In this document: positions 51,366 through 60,907 of the stretch, piece by piece
How the letters are laid out: every line of letters starts with the position of its first letter
Numbering within the stretch: position 1 is the first letter of the stretch
The notes under the pieces: model-generated
What the model saw: only the letters and a program-made list of their open reading frames with translations
The model's database searches: none
Told to the model about the DNA's origin: nothing
Made by a program: the position numbers and the translations under genes
Source of the DNA: Vibrio ishigakensis
Lineage (GTDB): Bacteria; Pseudomonadota; Gammaproteobacteria; Enterobacterales; Vibrionaceae
Direction: 5' to 3'
Assembly: GCF_024347675.1 (NCBI RefSeq)
Contig: NZ_AP024881.1
Span: 496,001 to 560,000, forward strand
Length of the DNA stretch: 64,000 nt

Positions 51366-52235
51366 GTGAAATGGTTTAGTCTGTTCGTGGCTGGCTTGGC
51401 CCTAGTCTTATCAGGGTGTTCAAGTATGCAAGGGCAACAATGGGCTCCCCCATTGGCCGTTCCCCTTCAGCCTTCAATTCAGCAAGAGGTTCAGATAGCA
51501 CGAACGACACAATTGCTGTTACAAGAAGAGTTAAATAAGGAGCAGCGTGCTGAACTCCATTTTCAGCGTGGTGTTTATTACGATAGCTTAGGTCTGCGTG
51601 AACTTGCGCGTTATGACTTCAACCAGAGTCTGTCGCTTAATCCAGCACAGCCTGACATCTTCAACCTACTGGGTGTCTATTTCACTCAAATTGGTCAATA
51701 CGATGCGGCCTATGAAGCCTTTGATTCAACCCTAGAGCTTGACCCTGATAACCAGTACGCAGAGCGCAACCGTGCTATTGCTCTTTACTATGGTGATCGC
51801 GTTGACCTTGCTTTAGATGAGATGACCAAACATTATGAGGACGATCCTAGCGATCCATTCCGTGCACTTTGGCTTTACATCATCGAAGTAGAAACCAATG
51901 GTGAACAGGCGTATCAAAAACTGCAACAGCGCTATGAGGTGCGAGACAACCAATGGGGCTGGGATCTGGTTGGCTTAATGTTAGGTGAAGAGTCTGAACA
52001 AGAGGCGTTTAAGAATATTGCCTCTGGTGTGAACGACAACCTAGGGCTAGCACAGCGACTGACCGAGGCGTATTTCTATCTAGCTAAGAAGCATCAGTTA
52101 GAAGGAAATTACTCAGAAGCAATAGGCTTGTATAAGCTAGCACTGAGCTTTAATGTCTATGAGTACGTTGAACACAGATATGCCTTCTTGGAGTTGAGCA
52201 AGATATTCGCTGAGCTTAGAGAGCAAAACCAATAA
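51366..52235 (+). CDS. nlpI: Lipoprotein NlpI
   Basis: About 289 aa. A lipoprotein signal with LVLSGC lipobox (Cys near residue 18) is followed by TPR repeats (AELHFQRGVYYDSLGLRELARYDFNQSLSLNP, then a second copy ending ELDPDNQYAERNRA). NlpI is an outer-membrane adaptor that brings Prc protease to peptidoglycan hydrolases. GTG 51366 is nine bases after GGAGG; TTG 51360 is too close. Its position after pnp is conserved. Confidence 0.94.
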   Translation: MKWFSLFVAGLALVLSGCSSMQGQQWAPPLAVPLQPSIQQEVQIARTTQLLLQEELNKEQRAELHFQRGVYYDSLGLRELARYDFNQSLSLNPAQPDIFNLLGVYFTQIGQYDAAYEAFDSTLELDPDNQYAERNRAIALYYGDRVDLALDEMTKHYEDDPSDPFRALWLYIIEVETNGEQAYQKLQQRYEVRDNQWGWDLVGLMLGEESEQEAFKNIASGVNDNLGLAQRLTEAYFYLAKKHQLEGNYSEAIGLYKLALSFNVYEYVEHRYAFLELSKIFAELREQNQ

Positions 52236-52237
52236 TG

Positions 52238-52265
52238 AAAAGGCGTCCAACTGGACGCCTTTTTT
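52238..52265. terminator. Bidirectional terminator between nlpI and ubiV
   Basis: AAAAGGCGTCCAACTGGACGCCTTTTTT, with stem and both runs. Confidence 0.93.
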
Positions 52266-52282
52266 ATGTCGTTAGCTTAGGG

Positions 52283-53155
52283 CTATTTTAGCTCTAGACC
52301 CGCAACCTGATGCCAGTAGCCATTACACTGGCGATCTGGCAGTTGCGCAGGGCTGGAACCATCGCGGTTTGCCATAAACTTATCTAGATGCGTGAAGGTC
52401 TCGACACCCAGCGGGCTGAGGCGCACTACATCCACTAAGCCTTGCATAGATACCTGGTCGTTCACCAAGTTATAGCAGTAGCCCGATTGGGTTTGGATAC
52501 CGTTGAGGTTAAACACCGATTGTCCTTCTTGGCTGTGAACCTGAAGGCCGGTTGGGTATTTAATACAGCAGGTCTCGCACTCATCTTTAGCTCGATTTTC
52601 AGCGCGTGCGGTGAAGCAGCGAGCCGAATAGGCTAGCGGAAGGTAACCATGACTGAACACTTCAACCTCAAACTTGTTGCGAATGCCTAACTCATCACAC
52701 TGATTCAGTGTGTTGGATAGCCAATCACGAGAGAGCTCTACCGGCATACACCAGCGGATCATACCCTGCTTTAGAAAAAGATTAAGCGTGTGAGCGTTAT
52801 AGGTATTAACCGCCGCACCAACCACAAATGGTACGCCTTTTTCGTGTGCAAGCTGTATGGCTGACACATCGTTCGCCTCAATAGCAAAGTCACCGTTATC
52901 AACGTACTTCTTCATTACGTTAACTTCACTCGGCGCCTCGAGAAGCGCCATGGTCGACAGTACAACTTGTTTACCTGAATTAGCTAGCTCTTTGGCGATA
53001 TCAAACCAGTGATTTGGTTTCATCTCACGACGCTTTGAACATACCGACTCACCTAGATAGATGATCTCGGCATCTGACTGCATGGCTTGTTTGTAGAAGT
53101 CTTCTACGTCCTGTTTTGGCCAGAAGTATAGGATTGGCCCTAACGAGTATTTCAT
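52283..53155 (-). CDS. ubiV: Oxygen-independent ubiquinone hydroxylation protein UbiV
   Basis: About 290 aa, of the U32 family. The four [4Fe-4S] cysteines are C39, C180, C193 and C197, exactly as reported for E. coli UbiV. With UbiU it forms a heterodimer that hydroxylates ubiquinone precursors without oxygen, using prephenate-type chemistry. ATG 53155 has GGAG nine bases upstream and lies 14 bp after the ubiU stop; the earlier ATG lies across that stop. Confidence 0.94.
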   Translation of the reverse strand: MKYSLGPILYFWPKQDVEDFYKQAMQSDAEIIYLGESVCSKRREMKPNHWFDIAKELANSGKQVVLSTMALLEAPSEVNVMKKYVDNGDFAIEANDVSAIQLAHEKGVPFVVGAAVNTYNAHTLNLFLKQGMIRWCMPVELSRDWLSNTLNQCDELGIRNKFEVEVFSHGYLPLAYSARCFTARAENRAKDECETCCIKYPTGLQVHSQEGQSVFNLNGIQTQSGYCYNLVNDQVSMQGLVDVVRLSPLGVETFTHLDKFMANRDGSSPAQLPDRQCNGYWHQVAGLELK

Positions 53156-53169
53156 TGTGCTTGTCTCCG

Positions 53170-54183
53170 TTATTGCCATTTTCTATGGTAAGCGCCAAGG
53201 GTGGTTTGCGTACCTTCAGATACGTTGGCCAGTGCCTTATCCCAGCTTGGTTGAACCTGGTAGTTTTCAGGATCTCTCTGGTACGCATCGATAGCTGCAC
53301 GCCATGTGCGCGTAACGTGCTCAACATAGGCAGGGCTACGTTGACGACCCTCAATTTTCACTGAAGCCACGTTAGCTGCGAACAGCTCTGGAAGTAGAGA
53401 GAGTGTGTTAAGGCTAGTTGGCTCTTCGAGCGCGTGATAGCGTTTGCTGACACCATCTACTTCTGCCTCAAAGCGACCCTTACATAGGGTAGGGTAGCCA
53501 GCGTTTTCTCCCTCGGCATAACGGTCGATAAGGATATCGTTTAGACGTGACTCCAAACCTTGCTCTGTCTCTTGCCAACGCACGTACTTGGCCGGTGAAC
53601 ATGCACCCACTGTGTTCGGTGATTCGCCTGTCATATAAGATGAAAGATAACAGCGACCCTCGGACATGATGCACAGACTGCCAAACGCAAATACCTCAAG
53701 CTCAACATCTGAGGTTAGGTTGCGCGAAAGCTGTTTAACCTGATGGATAGACAGAACGCGAGGAAGCACAACGCGCTTAACGTTGAAGTTCTTTTGATAG
53801 AAATCGATAGCCGCCACATTGGTCGCAGAGGCTTGCACAGAAAGGTGCAGTTCCAATTCTGGGTAGCGCTTGGCTGCGTACTCTAGTACTGCGATGTCAG
53901 CCACAATCAGCGCATCGACACCATTTTGCGCCGCCATATCAACGGCATTGGTCCAGCGCTCAAAGCCTTGAGGCTGAGCAAAGGTATTCAGCGCCACATG
54001 GATATGTTTACCCGCGTTGTGCACGTATTGCACTGCTTTCTCAAACTTCTTACCGTTGAAGTTCAGGCCTGCAAAGTGCCTCGCATTAGTATCATCTTTA
54101 AATCCGATGTAGACAGCATCTGCGCCGCAATCGATAGCGGTCTTTAGTGCTGGCAAGTTTCCTGCCGGACAGAGTAGTTCCAT
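53170..54183 (-). CDS. ubiU: Oxygen-independent ubiquinone hydroxylation protein UbiU
   Basis: About 337 aa, U32 family (MELLCPAGNLPALKTAID). The Fe-S cysteines C171, C178, C195 and C234 keep the spacing of E. coli (7, 17 and 39 residues). It is the partner of UbiV. Divergent from ubiT across 170 bp. The in-frame TTG four codons before ATG 54183 is less likely. Confidence 0.94.
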   Translation of the reverse strand: MELLCPAGNLPALKTAIDCGADAVYIGFKDDTNARHFAGLNFNGKKFEKAVQYVHNAGKHIHVALNTFAQPQGFERWTNAVDMAAQNGVDALIVADIAVLEYAAKRYPELELHLSVQASATNVAAIDFYQKNFNVKRVVLPRVLSIHQVKQLSRNLTSDVELEVFAFGSLCIMSEGRCYLSSYMTGESPNTVGACSPAKYVRWQETEQGLESRLNDILIDRYAEGENAGYPTLCKGRFEAEVDGVSKRYHALEEPTSLNTLSLLPELFAANVASVKIEGRQRSPAYVEHVTRTWRAAIDAYQRDPENYQVQPSWDKALANVSEGTQTTLGAYHRKWQ

Positions 54184-54354
54184 GAAAGTATTCAAAGTGT
54201 TGGGTACAGTGGCAAGTATTTTACTGTTCGGCGAATTGCACTCTTTGATATGAGGCAGTTTTCCTAGGGAAAAGTATGGAAGTTGAGCAAGCTCAGTTCA
54301 CATCTTGGATCTTTTGCGTATGATGTGGAAAATTTTATCAAGTGAGAATATCGC

Positions 54355-54885
54355 GTGCTCGACAAAGTAAGACAACAACTGGTTTCTAATGCAGCCACCA
54401 TCTTGAAAGGTCCTGCAAAACTGCTACCACGAAAACTACATAGCCTGACCATGCTGGAAGCCCTAAAGCTAGTGTTCAAAGAAGCACTGGAAGACGGTGA
54501 TTTCGAGTTTTTGGAAGACAAATGGCTGAAAGTGTTAGTGACTGATCTAGATCTACAGTGGTTTATTAGCTTCCGTGACGAGGAGCTGGTGGTTGAGACT
54601 GTCGAGCAACAGCATGATGTCAGCTTCTCTGGCACGCTAAATGACTTGGTACTGATTGCGGGTCGCAAAGAAGATCCAGACACACTATTTTTTCAGCGTC
54701 GCCTGAGCATTGAAGGTGATACTGAACTAGGGTTAGAGGTTAAGAACCTAATGGACAGTGTTGATTTGGATGCACTGCCAAAAGTGGTTACTATGGCACT
54801 CTCTCAGCTGGCTACCTTTGTTGCGAAAGGTGTGGATGCACCAGCTTCAACCTTGATTTCAGGAACCACCAATAATGCTTATTAG
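54355..54885 (+). CDS. ubiT: Ubiquinone biosynthesis accessory factor UbiT
   Basis: A 176-aa protein with an SCP2 lipid-binding domain (KWLKVLVTDLDLQWFISFRDEELVVE to DTLFFQRRLSIEGDTELGLEVKNLMDSVD). It replaces UbiJ in the anaerobic ubiquinone pathway. It starts at GTG; the tail overlaps yhbS by 11 bp. The ubiU/ubiT gap has TTGAT at about 54247 but no convincing full FNR site, though these genes respond to FNR in E. coli. Confidence 0.9.
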   Translation: MLDKVRQQLVSNAATILKGPAKLLPRKLHSLTMLEALKLVFKEALEDGDFEFLEDKWLKVLVTDLDLQWFISFRDEELVVETVEQQHDVSFSGTLNDLVLIAGRKEDPDTLFFQRRLSIEGDTELGLEVKNLMDSVDLDALPKVVTMALSQLATFVAKGVDAPASTLISGTTNNAY

Positions 54886-55378
54886 AACTGAAGCACCTGC
54901 TGACAACCTTTCTATCGACCGCTTACTAAAAGCGACCTTTCCAACACATGCAGAAGCTGATTTGGTTCGCACCTTGCGTGAGAACGGTAAGATCACTCTC
55001 AGCATAGTGGCGAGCGACGATGAAGGTCAGGTTGTAGGTTCAGCTCAGTTCTCTCCAGTTACTCTGGCGGGTATGGATTACGGCTGGCAAGGTCTAGCAC
55101 CTGTGGCGGTTGCTGAAGAGTATCGCAATCAAGGTATTGCAGAGCAGATGATCCGCGAAGGTCTGAATATGCTACATGAATTAGGCTACCCAGCTTGTGT
55201 GGTATTAGGTGACCCTGCCTATTATTCTCGCTTTGGCTTTGCAGGTGCCGAAGAACATAGATTCCGCTGCCAATGGGATATTCCAGAAGGCGCGTTTCAA
55301 GTTTTAGACCTAGCAGGTGAAAGCTTTGCTGGCCTCTCAGGTCTAATCGAATATACAGAAGAGTTTGATCAGGTTTAA
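54875..55378 (+). CDS. yhbS: GNAT-family N-acetyltransferase YhbS
   Basis: 167 aa. The acetyl-CoA loop lies in LAPVAVAEEYRNQGIAEQMIREGL, and LGDPAYYSRFGF is typical of the YhbS group. The substrate is not established. It overlaps ubiT by 11 bp, as in E. coli where yhbT and yhbS are adjacent. Confidence 0.9.
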   Translation: MLIRTEAPADNLSIDRLLKATFPTHAEADLVRTLRENGKITLSIVASDDEGQVVGSAQFSPVTLAGMDYGWQGLAPVAVAEEYRNQGIAEQMIREGLNMLHELGYPACVVLGDPAYYSRFGFAGAEEHRFRCQWDIPEGAFQVLDLAGESFAGLSGLIEYTEEFDQV

Positions 55379-55380
55379 TC

Positions 55381-55785
55381 GTGTCACAGGATAGAAATCA
55401 TGCCCTGCTTGCAGAAATGGGCATCACGCAGTGGACGCTAACGCATCCAGAGAGACTAGGGGGCTATGAACAGACTCCTCTTGATCTGGAAGATGACATT
55501 AAGTTGCTCTTTGTAGCACAACAGACTCCATCAGGTAGCAACGCTGAATTTATGCAAAAGGTGTTGCAAGGGGCGATGAAACTGAGTCTAGACTCGTGCC
55601 GTCATATCACGCCAGCTCAGTTTTCTCAGCTTTCAAAGCACAATCTAGAATGGGTGTGGTTTTGTGGTTGCGAGCCTATGCAAACCGAAGTGTCTAAGAC
55701 TCTCAAGTCACCAGCACTGAGCGAGATCGATGGCCACAATCAAAATCGTCGTGCCTTGTGGGAGCAGATAAAGTCTTATGGCTGA
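55381..55785 (+). CDS. holD: DNA polymerase III psi subunit HolD
   Basis: 134 aa, GTG start two bases after yhbS. MGITQWTLTHPERL is the psi N-terminal motif that binds SSB and chi; the alpha/beta domain follows. Psi bridges the clamp loader to chi-SSB. The gene overlaps rimI by 8 bp, a pairing also seen in E. coli. Confidence 0.88.
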   Translation: MSQDRNHALLAEMGITQWTLTHPERLGGYEQTPLDLEDDIKLLFVAQQTPSGSNAEFMQKVLQGAMKLSLDSCRHITPAQFSQLSKHNLEWVWFCGCEPMQTEVSKTLKSPALSEIDGHNQNRRALWEQIKSYG

Positions 55786-56224
55786 TTTTCGTTACGCTCC
55801 GCTAGCACCTGAACATCTCGATGCGGTATGGAAGATAGAGCAGGGAGCTCATTCCCATCCGTGGAAACGCAGTATGATCGACGACTTGAAGAGTCGTGGA
55901 GCAATGCATTTTGGCATGTTTAAAGGTGACACTTTAGTAGGCTATTTCTATGCACAGAATATAGTAGGTGAGGTTAGTCTGCTCAATATCGCCGTCGCTC
56001 CTGAACATCAAGGGCAAGGCGTAGGTAGCCGACTGGTAAGTTATCTTATTCAGCGCTGTCAGCGACTTAATGCTGAATGTATCTGGCTCGAGGTTCGAGA
56101 GTCGAACGTCAAAGCGCAAAGCCTCTATCTTAAGAATGGTTTTAACGAGGTAGATAGACGAAGCGGATATTACCCCAGTGCCAATGGGCGTGAAGATGCC
56201 ATTCTAATGAGTTATTACTTCTAA
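55778..56224 (+). CDS. rimI: Ribosomal protein S18 N-acetyltransferase RimI
   Basis: 148 aa GNAT fold. The acetyl-CoA loop is VAPEHQGQGVGSRLVSYLI and the active-site region is WLEVRESNVKAQSLYLKNGFNEVDRRSGYYPS. It acetylates the N-terminal Ala of S18. Overlaps holD; a terminator follows directly. Confidence 0.94.
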   Translation: MADFRYAPLAPEHLDAVWKIEQGAHSHPWKRSMIDDLKSRGAMHFGMFKGDTLVGYFYAQNIVGEVSLLNIAVAPEHQGQGVGSRLVSYLIQRCQRLNAECIWLEVRESNVKAQSLYLKNGFNEVDRRSGYYPSANGREDAILMSYYF

Positions 56225-56247
56225 GCCCTCTCATATGAGGGCTTTTT
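56223..56247 (+). terminator. Terminator after rimI
   Basis: AAGCCCTCTCATATGAGGGCTTTTT, starting in the rimI stop codon. It separates housekeeping genes from hcp-hcr. Confidence 0.9.
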
Positions 56248-56309
56248 CATACACTGCACTTCTGCAGATCTAAATGAGAATTATTCCATTCATGGGTTGA
56301 TATAATCTT

Positions 56310-56323
56310 TTGATTCAAATCAA
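56310..56323 (+). promoter_or_regulatory. FNR-binding site upstream of hcp
   Basis: TTGATTCAAATCAA matches the FNR consensus TTGATNNNNATCAA at every defined position. The centre lies about 105 bp before the hcp ATG, and about 41 bp before a start that would use TAAAAT (56343-56348) as -10. Confidence 0.85.
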
Positions 56324-56332
56324 TTAATTATT

Positions 56333-56355
56333 AAGTTGCATTTAAAATGCCTTTT
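56333..56355 (+). promoter_or_regulatory. NsrR-like operator upstream of hcp
   Basis: AAGTTGCATTT and AAATGCCTTTT lie around a single A, the 11-1-11 layout of NsrR sites (consensus AAGATGCATTT-n-AAATGCATCTT). It overlaps the likely -10, so NsrR would block transcription until nitric oxide removes its cluster. Confidence 0.75.
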
Positions 56356-56421
56356 AAAGTAACGAGTGAAGAGTAGACTTGTGCATAAACATTTATTTTA
56401 AATGCTACTTAAGGAAGGGCG

Positions 56422-58083
56422 ATGTTTTGTATTCAATGTGAGCAAACCATGCAGACACCAGTTGCTAACGGCTGTCAGTATGCGATGGGTATGTGTGGTA
56501 AAACGGCTGAGATTTCAGATCTTCAAGATGTACTGATCTACATCCTTCAGGGTGTGAGTGCTTATGCTAGTGCTGCCCGTGAGATGGGTATTGTCGATCA
56601 AAAGACTGATGCCTATGTGCCACAGGCCTTCTTCGCAACCCTTACTAACGTTAACTTTGACGATGCTCGTCTGATTGAATACACCAAACAAGCGCTTCAG
56701 CTTCGTGACCAAATGAAGCAAGCCTATGAGGCCGCATGCGTTACCCAAAACGTTGCACCTAAGAGCTTTGACGGTGCGGCAAACTTCACTATTGAAGCTG
56801 AGAAAGTAGTAATTCTAAGCCGCGCTCCAGAGACTGCACTGAACCAAGATTTAGATGCTATCGGTGAAGATATCATGGGTCTGCGTCTTCTTGCTCTGTA
56901 TGGCTTGAAAGGTGTTGCTGCTTATATGGAGCATGCTCGTATCCTTGGTCAGCAAGACGAAGAAATTTACGCTGAATTCCACCGCATCATGGCTCGCCTT
57001 GGTGAGGGTGTGAATGAGATGGACGAGCTATTGGGTCTGGCTATGGCTTGTGGTCACCTGAACTACAAGGTTATGCAGATGCTAGACCAGGGTGAGACTG
57101 AAGCCTTTGGTCACCCTGTACCAACCAAGGTAAACATGAAGCCGGTTGCGGGTAAGGCAATCCTAGTTTCAGGCCACGACCTGATCGACCTTAAGTACAT
57201 CCTTGAACAAACTGAAGGCAAGGGTATCAATGTTTACACCCATGGTGAGATGCTACCAGCACATGCTTATCCAGAGCTTGGCGGTAAGTACCCACACCTA
57301 GTAGGTAACTACGGTACAGCATGGCAGAACCAGCAAAAAGAGTTCGCTAACTTCCCTGGTGCTATCGTGATGACCTCTAATTGTTTGATCAACCCAGAGA
57401 CAGGCGCATACGCTGATCGTATGTTCACTCGTAATATCGTGGGTTGGCCGGGTGTTAAGCATCATGAAGGCCATGACTTCTCAGAGGTGATTGAGAAAGC
57501 GTTTGAATGTGAAGGCTTTAAGTTTGACGAAATTCCTCATTTCACCATGACTGGTTTTGCGCGCAACGCACTAATGGAAGCGGCTCCTGCAGTAATCGAA
57601 CAAGTGAAAGCGGGCAACATCCGCCACTTCTTCCTAGTAGGTGGCTGTGATGGTGATAAGAAAGAACGCAACTACTTCACTGAATTCACTAAAGCGGCAC
57701 CACAAGACACGCTAATCCTGACTCTTGCCTGCGGTAAGTTTAAGTTCAACGACCTTGAGTTCGGTGACATCAATGGCATCCCTCGCTTCCTAGATGTTGG
57801 TCAATGTAACGATGCATACTCAGCTATCCAGCTTGCACTGGCTCTAGCCGAGACCTTCGAATGTGAAGTGAATGAACTGCCACTGTCTTTGATCCTATCT
57901 TGGTTTGAGCAAAAGGCGATTGCAGTTCTGCTTACACTACTAGCATTGGGTATTAAGGATATTCGTGTCGGTCCAACCGCGCCTGCATTCCTAACCGAAA
58001 ACCTAATTAACCACCTTGATGAGCAGACGGGTCTGCGCTTGATTACCACGGTTGAACAAGACTTAGCTGACATCCTTGGCTAA
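56422..58083 (+). CDS. hcp: Hydroxylamine reductase / hybrid cluster protein Hcp
   Basis: 553 aa. The N-terminal cysteines C3, C6, C18 and C25 show the class II spacing of E. coli Hcp, which holds a small Fe-S cluster. Later Cys, His and Glu residues ([44 protein letters not shown]) bind the hybrid Fe-S-O cluster. Hcp acts as a high-affinity NO reductase in anaerobic E. coli. FNR and NsrR-like sites upstream fit. hcr lies 70 bp downstream. Confidence 0.97.
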   Translation: MFCIQCEQTMQTPVANGCQYAMGMCGKTAEISDLQDVLIYILQGVSAYASAAREMGIVDQKTDAYVPQAFFATLTNVNFDDARLIEYTKQALQLRDQMKQAYEAACVTQNVAPKSFDGAANFTIEAEKVVILSRAPETALNQDLDAIGEDIMGLRLLALYGLKGVAAYMEHARILGQQDEEIYAEFHRIMARLGEGVNEMDELLGLAMACGHLNYKVMQMLDQGETEAFGHPVPTKVNMKPVAGKAILVSGHDLIDLKYILEQTEGKGINVYTHGEMLPAHAYPELGGKYPHLVGNYGTAWQNQQKEFANFPGAIVMTSNCLINPETGAYADRMFTRNIVGWPGVKHHEGHDFSEVIEKAFECEGFKFDEIPHFTMTGFARNALMEAAPAVIEQVKAGNIRHFFLVGGCDGDKKERNYFTEFTKAAPQDTLILTLACGKFKFNDLEFGDINGIPRFLDVGQCNDAYSAIQLALALAETFECEVNELPLSLILSWFEQKAIAVLLTLLALGIKDIRVGPTAPAFLTENLINHLDEQTGLRLITTVEQDLADILG

Positions 58084-58153
58084 CCCATATTTGTTATTGA
58101 AGTGATATAGAGATGCGCCTTAGGGCGCATCTTGTTTCTGTTAGGAGAATAAA

Positions 58154-59122
58154 ATGCGATTAACCTGTACTGAAATCCGTCAAGATACCCAAGATATCAA
58201 TACCTACTGGTTTGAGGCGGACCAAACCTTGGATTTTATTCCAGGTCAATTTCTTCCTATCGGTGTCGAGATCCAAGGTGAAGTAGAACAGCGTTGCTAT
58301 TCTTTGGCCTCTCAACCAGGTGGTAAAGAGTGCAGCCTCACCATCAAGCGTGTTACCGACGGGCTCGTATCTAACTTTTTGGCAGACAACCTTAAGGTCG
58401 GAGATGAGCTTGAGGCTCTGCCGGCTTCAGGAGAGTTCAATGCCAACCTTTATAAAGAGCAACCTCTGTTAATGCTCAGCGCTGGCTGCGGTATTACACC
58501 TGTTTACTCTATGCTGGTAGCGCGCCTTGCTGAGGATCCCAACGCCGATATCTTTTTTGTACATAGTGCGAGCACAGCTAAAGACCGATTGTATGTGGAA
58601 GAGCTTGAAGCACTGGCATCCAAATACGAAAATCTAAAACTGGTGTGGTGCGTAAGTCAGAGTAGCGAGTTTGAATCTCGTTTGAGTCAAGATGTTCTGG
58701 CTAACTTAGATGAGAGCCTTTCATCTCGTGTCGCTCTGATGTGTGGCCCAAACGGCTATATGGAATCTGCTCAAGAATGGCTAAAAGCGCTGGGCATGCC
58801 AGAAGCACAGATCCATCACGAGCAATTCCAAGCGGCGATAGCCGAGTTGGAAGCCTCTGACGGTGCGCACACTTTGTCTGTAAATGGACAAGCGGTCTCT
58901 ATTGAGGGAGAGCAAACCGTCCTCGATGCCTTAGAGAGTGAAGGGCTTCCGATCTTTGCCGCTTGCCGTGCAGGTGTGTGTGGCAGTTGTCGCTGTAAGG
59001 GCGATAAAGACAAACTGGTTAGTTCAACGCAAGGGCCTTTGACCGATGAAGAGGTCGAGCAGGGCTACTTCCTTGCCTGTGCCAGTCAGGTAAACGACAA
59101 TATGTTTGTTGAGATTGGCTAA
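58154..59122 (+). CDS. hcr: NADH oxidoreductase Hcr
   Basis: 322 aa. An FAD domain (RCYSLASQPG), an NAD domain (MLSAGCGITPVYSML) and a C-terminal plant-type [2Fe-2S] ferredoxin domain (CRAGVCGSCRCKG with a last Cys in FLACASQ) follow in order. It passes electrons from NADH to Hcp. Own Shine-Dalgarno TTAGGAG; shares the hcp promoter. Confidence 0.94.
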   Translation: MRLTCTEIRQDTQDINTYWFEADQTLDFIPGQFLPIGVEIQGEVEQRCYSLASQPGGKECSLTIKRVTDGLVSNFLADNLKVGDELEALPASGEFNANLYKEQPLLMLSAGCGITPVYSMLVARLAEDPNADIFFVHSASTAKDRLYVEELEALASKYENLKLVWCVSQSSEFESRLSQDVLANLDESLSSRVALMCGPNGYMESAQEWLKALGMPEAQIHHEQFQAAIAELEASDGAHTLSVNGQAVSIEGEQTVLDALESEGLPIFAACRAGVCGSCRCKGDKDKLVSSTQGPLTDEEVEQGYFLACASQVNDNMFVEIG

Positions 59123-59144
59123 ACTAAATCGACTAAACTCAGAG

Positions 59145-59173
59145 GGCTCAACCTAGGTTGGGCCTTTCTTTTT
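59145..59173 (+). terminator. Terminator after hcr
   Basis: GGCTCAACCTAGGTTGGGCC with one mispair, followed by TTTCTTTTT. Confidence 0.8.
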
Positions 59174-59254
59174 ACAGATAGATTGTGAAATAGCGCAGAA
59201 TCAGCGAAAATAGCGCCAATTTTTAGACAGTGCACAACCTAAAGAACTCGATAC

Positions 59255-60844
59255 ATGTCAAATAGTCCCTTTCAGCTAGAAGTAAACAAGCGTCGTACGT
59301 TTGCTATCATCTCTCACCCGGATGCGGGTAAGACGACCATCACCGAAAAAGTACTTTTATTCGGAAACGCAATCCAAAAAGCGGGTACCGTAAAAGGACG
59401 CGGTTCCAACCAGCATGCAAAATCTGACTGGATGGAGATGGAAAAGGAGCGTGGTATCTCGGTTACTACCTCTGTGATGCAGTTCCCGTACAACGATTGT
59501 TTGGTAAACCTGCTGGATACCCCAGGACACGAAGACTTCTCTGAAGATACCTACCGTACACTGACAGCGGTTGACTCATGCTTGATGGTGATCGATGCGG
59601 CGAAAGGTGTCGAGGATCGTACGCGTAAACTGATGGAGGTTACTCGCCTTCGTGATACGCCTATCGTTACCTTCATGAACAAATTGGACCGCGACGTGCG
59701 TGACCCAATGGAAGTTCTTGATGAAGTTGAGAGTGAGCTGAGCATGGCGTGTGCGCCAATCACTTGGCCTATCGGTTGTGGTAAAGAGTTTAAGGGTGTT
59801 TATCATATCCACCGTGATGAGACTATCTTGTATGAATCTGGCCACGGTCATGAGATCCAAGAAGTTCGCATCATCAAGGGTCTAGACAACCCAGACCTAG
59901 ACGAAGCTGTAGGTGCTGACCTAGCAGAAAGCGTACGTGAGGAGCTAGAGCTGGTTATCGGTGCATGTCCTGAGTTCGACCACGACCTATTCCTAGCCGG
60001 TGAGCTGACTCCAGTATACTTCGGTACTGCACTGGGTAACTTCGGTGTTGACCATATGCTAGACGGTCTTACTGAGTGGGCTCCAGGTCCACAAGCGCGT
60101 GAAGCGAACGAGCGTAAGGTTGTTGCTTCTGAAGAGAAATTCTCTGGCTTCGTGTTTAAGATCCAAGCAAACATGGACCCTAAACACCGTGACCGTATCG
60201 CATTTATGCGTATCGTTTCTGGTACTTACTCGCAAGGCATGAAGATGAACCATGTGCGCACGGGTAAGAACGTAAGTATCTCTGATGCAGTAACCTTTAT
60301 GGCGGGTGACCGTTCTCGCGCAGATAAAGCGTACGCAGGTGACATCATTGGTCTACACAACCACGGTACAATCCAGATCGGCGATACCTTTACCCAAGGT
60401 GAGAAGCTGAAGTTTGCAGGTATCCCTAACTTTGCTCCTGAACTGTTCCGTCGCATTCGACTAAAAGATCCATTGAAGCAGAAGCAGCTACTAAAAGGGC
60501 TAGTACAGCTTTCTGAGGAAGGTGCAGTGCAGGTATTCCGCCCACTGCAAAACAACGACCTTATCGTAGGTGCGGTTGGTGTGCTTCAGTTTGATGTGGT
60601 AGTTGCGCGCCTTAAAGCTGAATACAACGTCGAAGCCATCTATGAAGGCGTAAACGTAGCAACAGCTCGCTGGGTTGAATGTGATGATCCTAAGAAACTG
60701 GAAGAGTTTAAGCGTAAGAACCAGAGCAACCTTGCTCTCGATGGTGGTGACAACCTTTCTTATGTTGCACCAACCATGGTTAACCTAAACCTAGCGCAAG
60801 AGCGATTCCCTGACGTAGACTTCAGAGCGACTCGCGAACACTAA
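59255..60844 (+). CDS. prfC: Peptide chain release factor 3
   Basis: A 529-aa translational GTPase. G1 is [13 protein letters not shown], the switch region holds [12 protein letters not shown]3 is [16 protein letters not shown] and G4 is MNKLDRD. It recycles RF1 and RF2 after termination. Monocistronic with its own terminator. In V. cholerae a TatD-family gene is close downstream; here 2.9 kb of extra genes lie between. Confidence 0.97.
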   Translation: MSNSPFQLEVNKRRTFAIISHPDAGKTTITEKVLLFGNAIQKAGTVKGRGSNQHAKSDWMEMEKERGISVTTSVMQFPYNDCLVNLLDTPGHEDFSEDTYRTLTAVDSCLMVIDAAKGVEDRTRKLMEVTRLRDTPIVTFMNKLDRDVRDPMEVLDEVESELSMACAPITWPIGCGKEFKGVYHIHRDETILYESGHGHEIQEVRIIKGLDNPDLDEAVGADLAESVREELELVIGACPEFDHDLFLAGELTPVYFGTALGNFGVDHMLDGLTEWAPGPQAREANERKVVASEEKFSGFVFKIQANMDPKHRDRIAFMRIVSGTYSQGMKMNHVRTGKNVSISDAVTFMAGDRSRADKAYAGDIIGLHNHGTIQIGDTFTQGEKLKFAGIPNFAPELFRRIRLKDPLKQKQLLKGLVQLSEEGAVQVFRPLQNNDLIVGAVGVLQFDVVVARLKAEYNVEAIYEGVNVATARWVECDDPKKLEEFKRKNQSNLALDGGDNLSYVAPTMVNLNLAQERFPDVDFRATREH

Positions 60845-60851
60845 TATTAGA

Positions 60852-60877
60852 GCCAGCAGTTTTCTGCTGGCTTTTTT
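60852..60877 (+). terminator. Terminator after prfC
   Basis: GCCAGCAGTTTTCTGCTGGCTTTTTTG, a perfect 8-bp stem with T-run. Confidence 0.93.
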
Positions 60878-60907
60878 GCTTTCAGGGACACATCAAAAGG
60901 AGATTCG

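Noticed and set aside
54184..54354. An FNR site between ubiU and ubiT
   Set aside because: TTGAT has no matching ATCAA partner at the right spacing; only a half-site.
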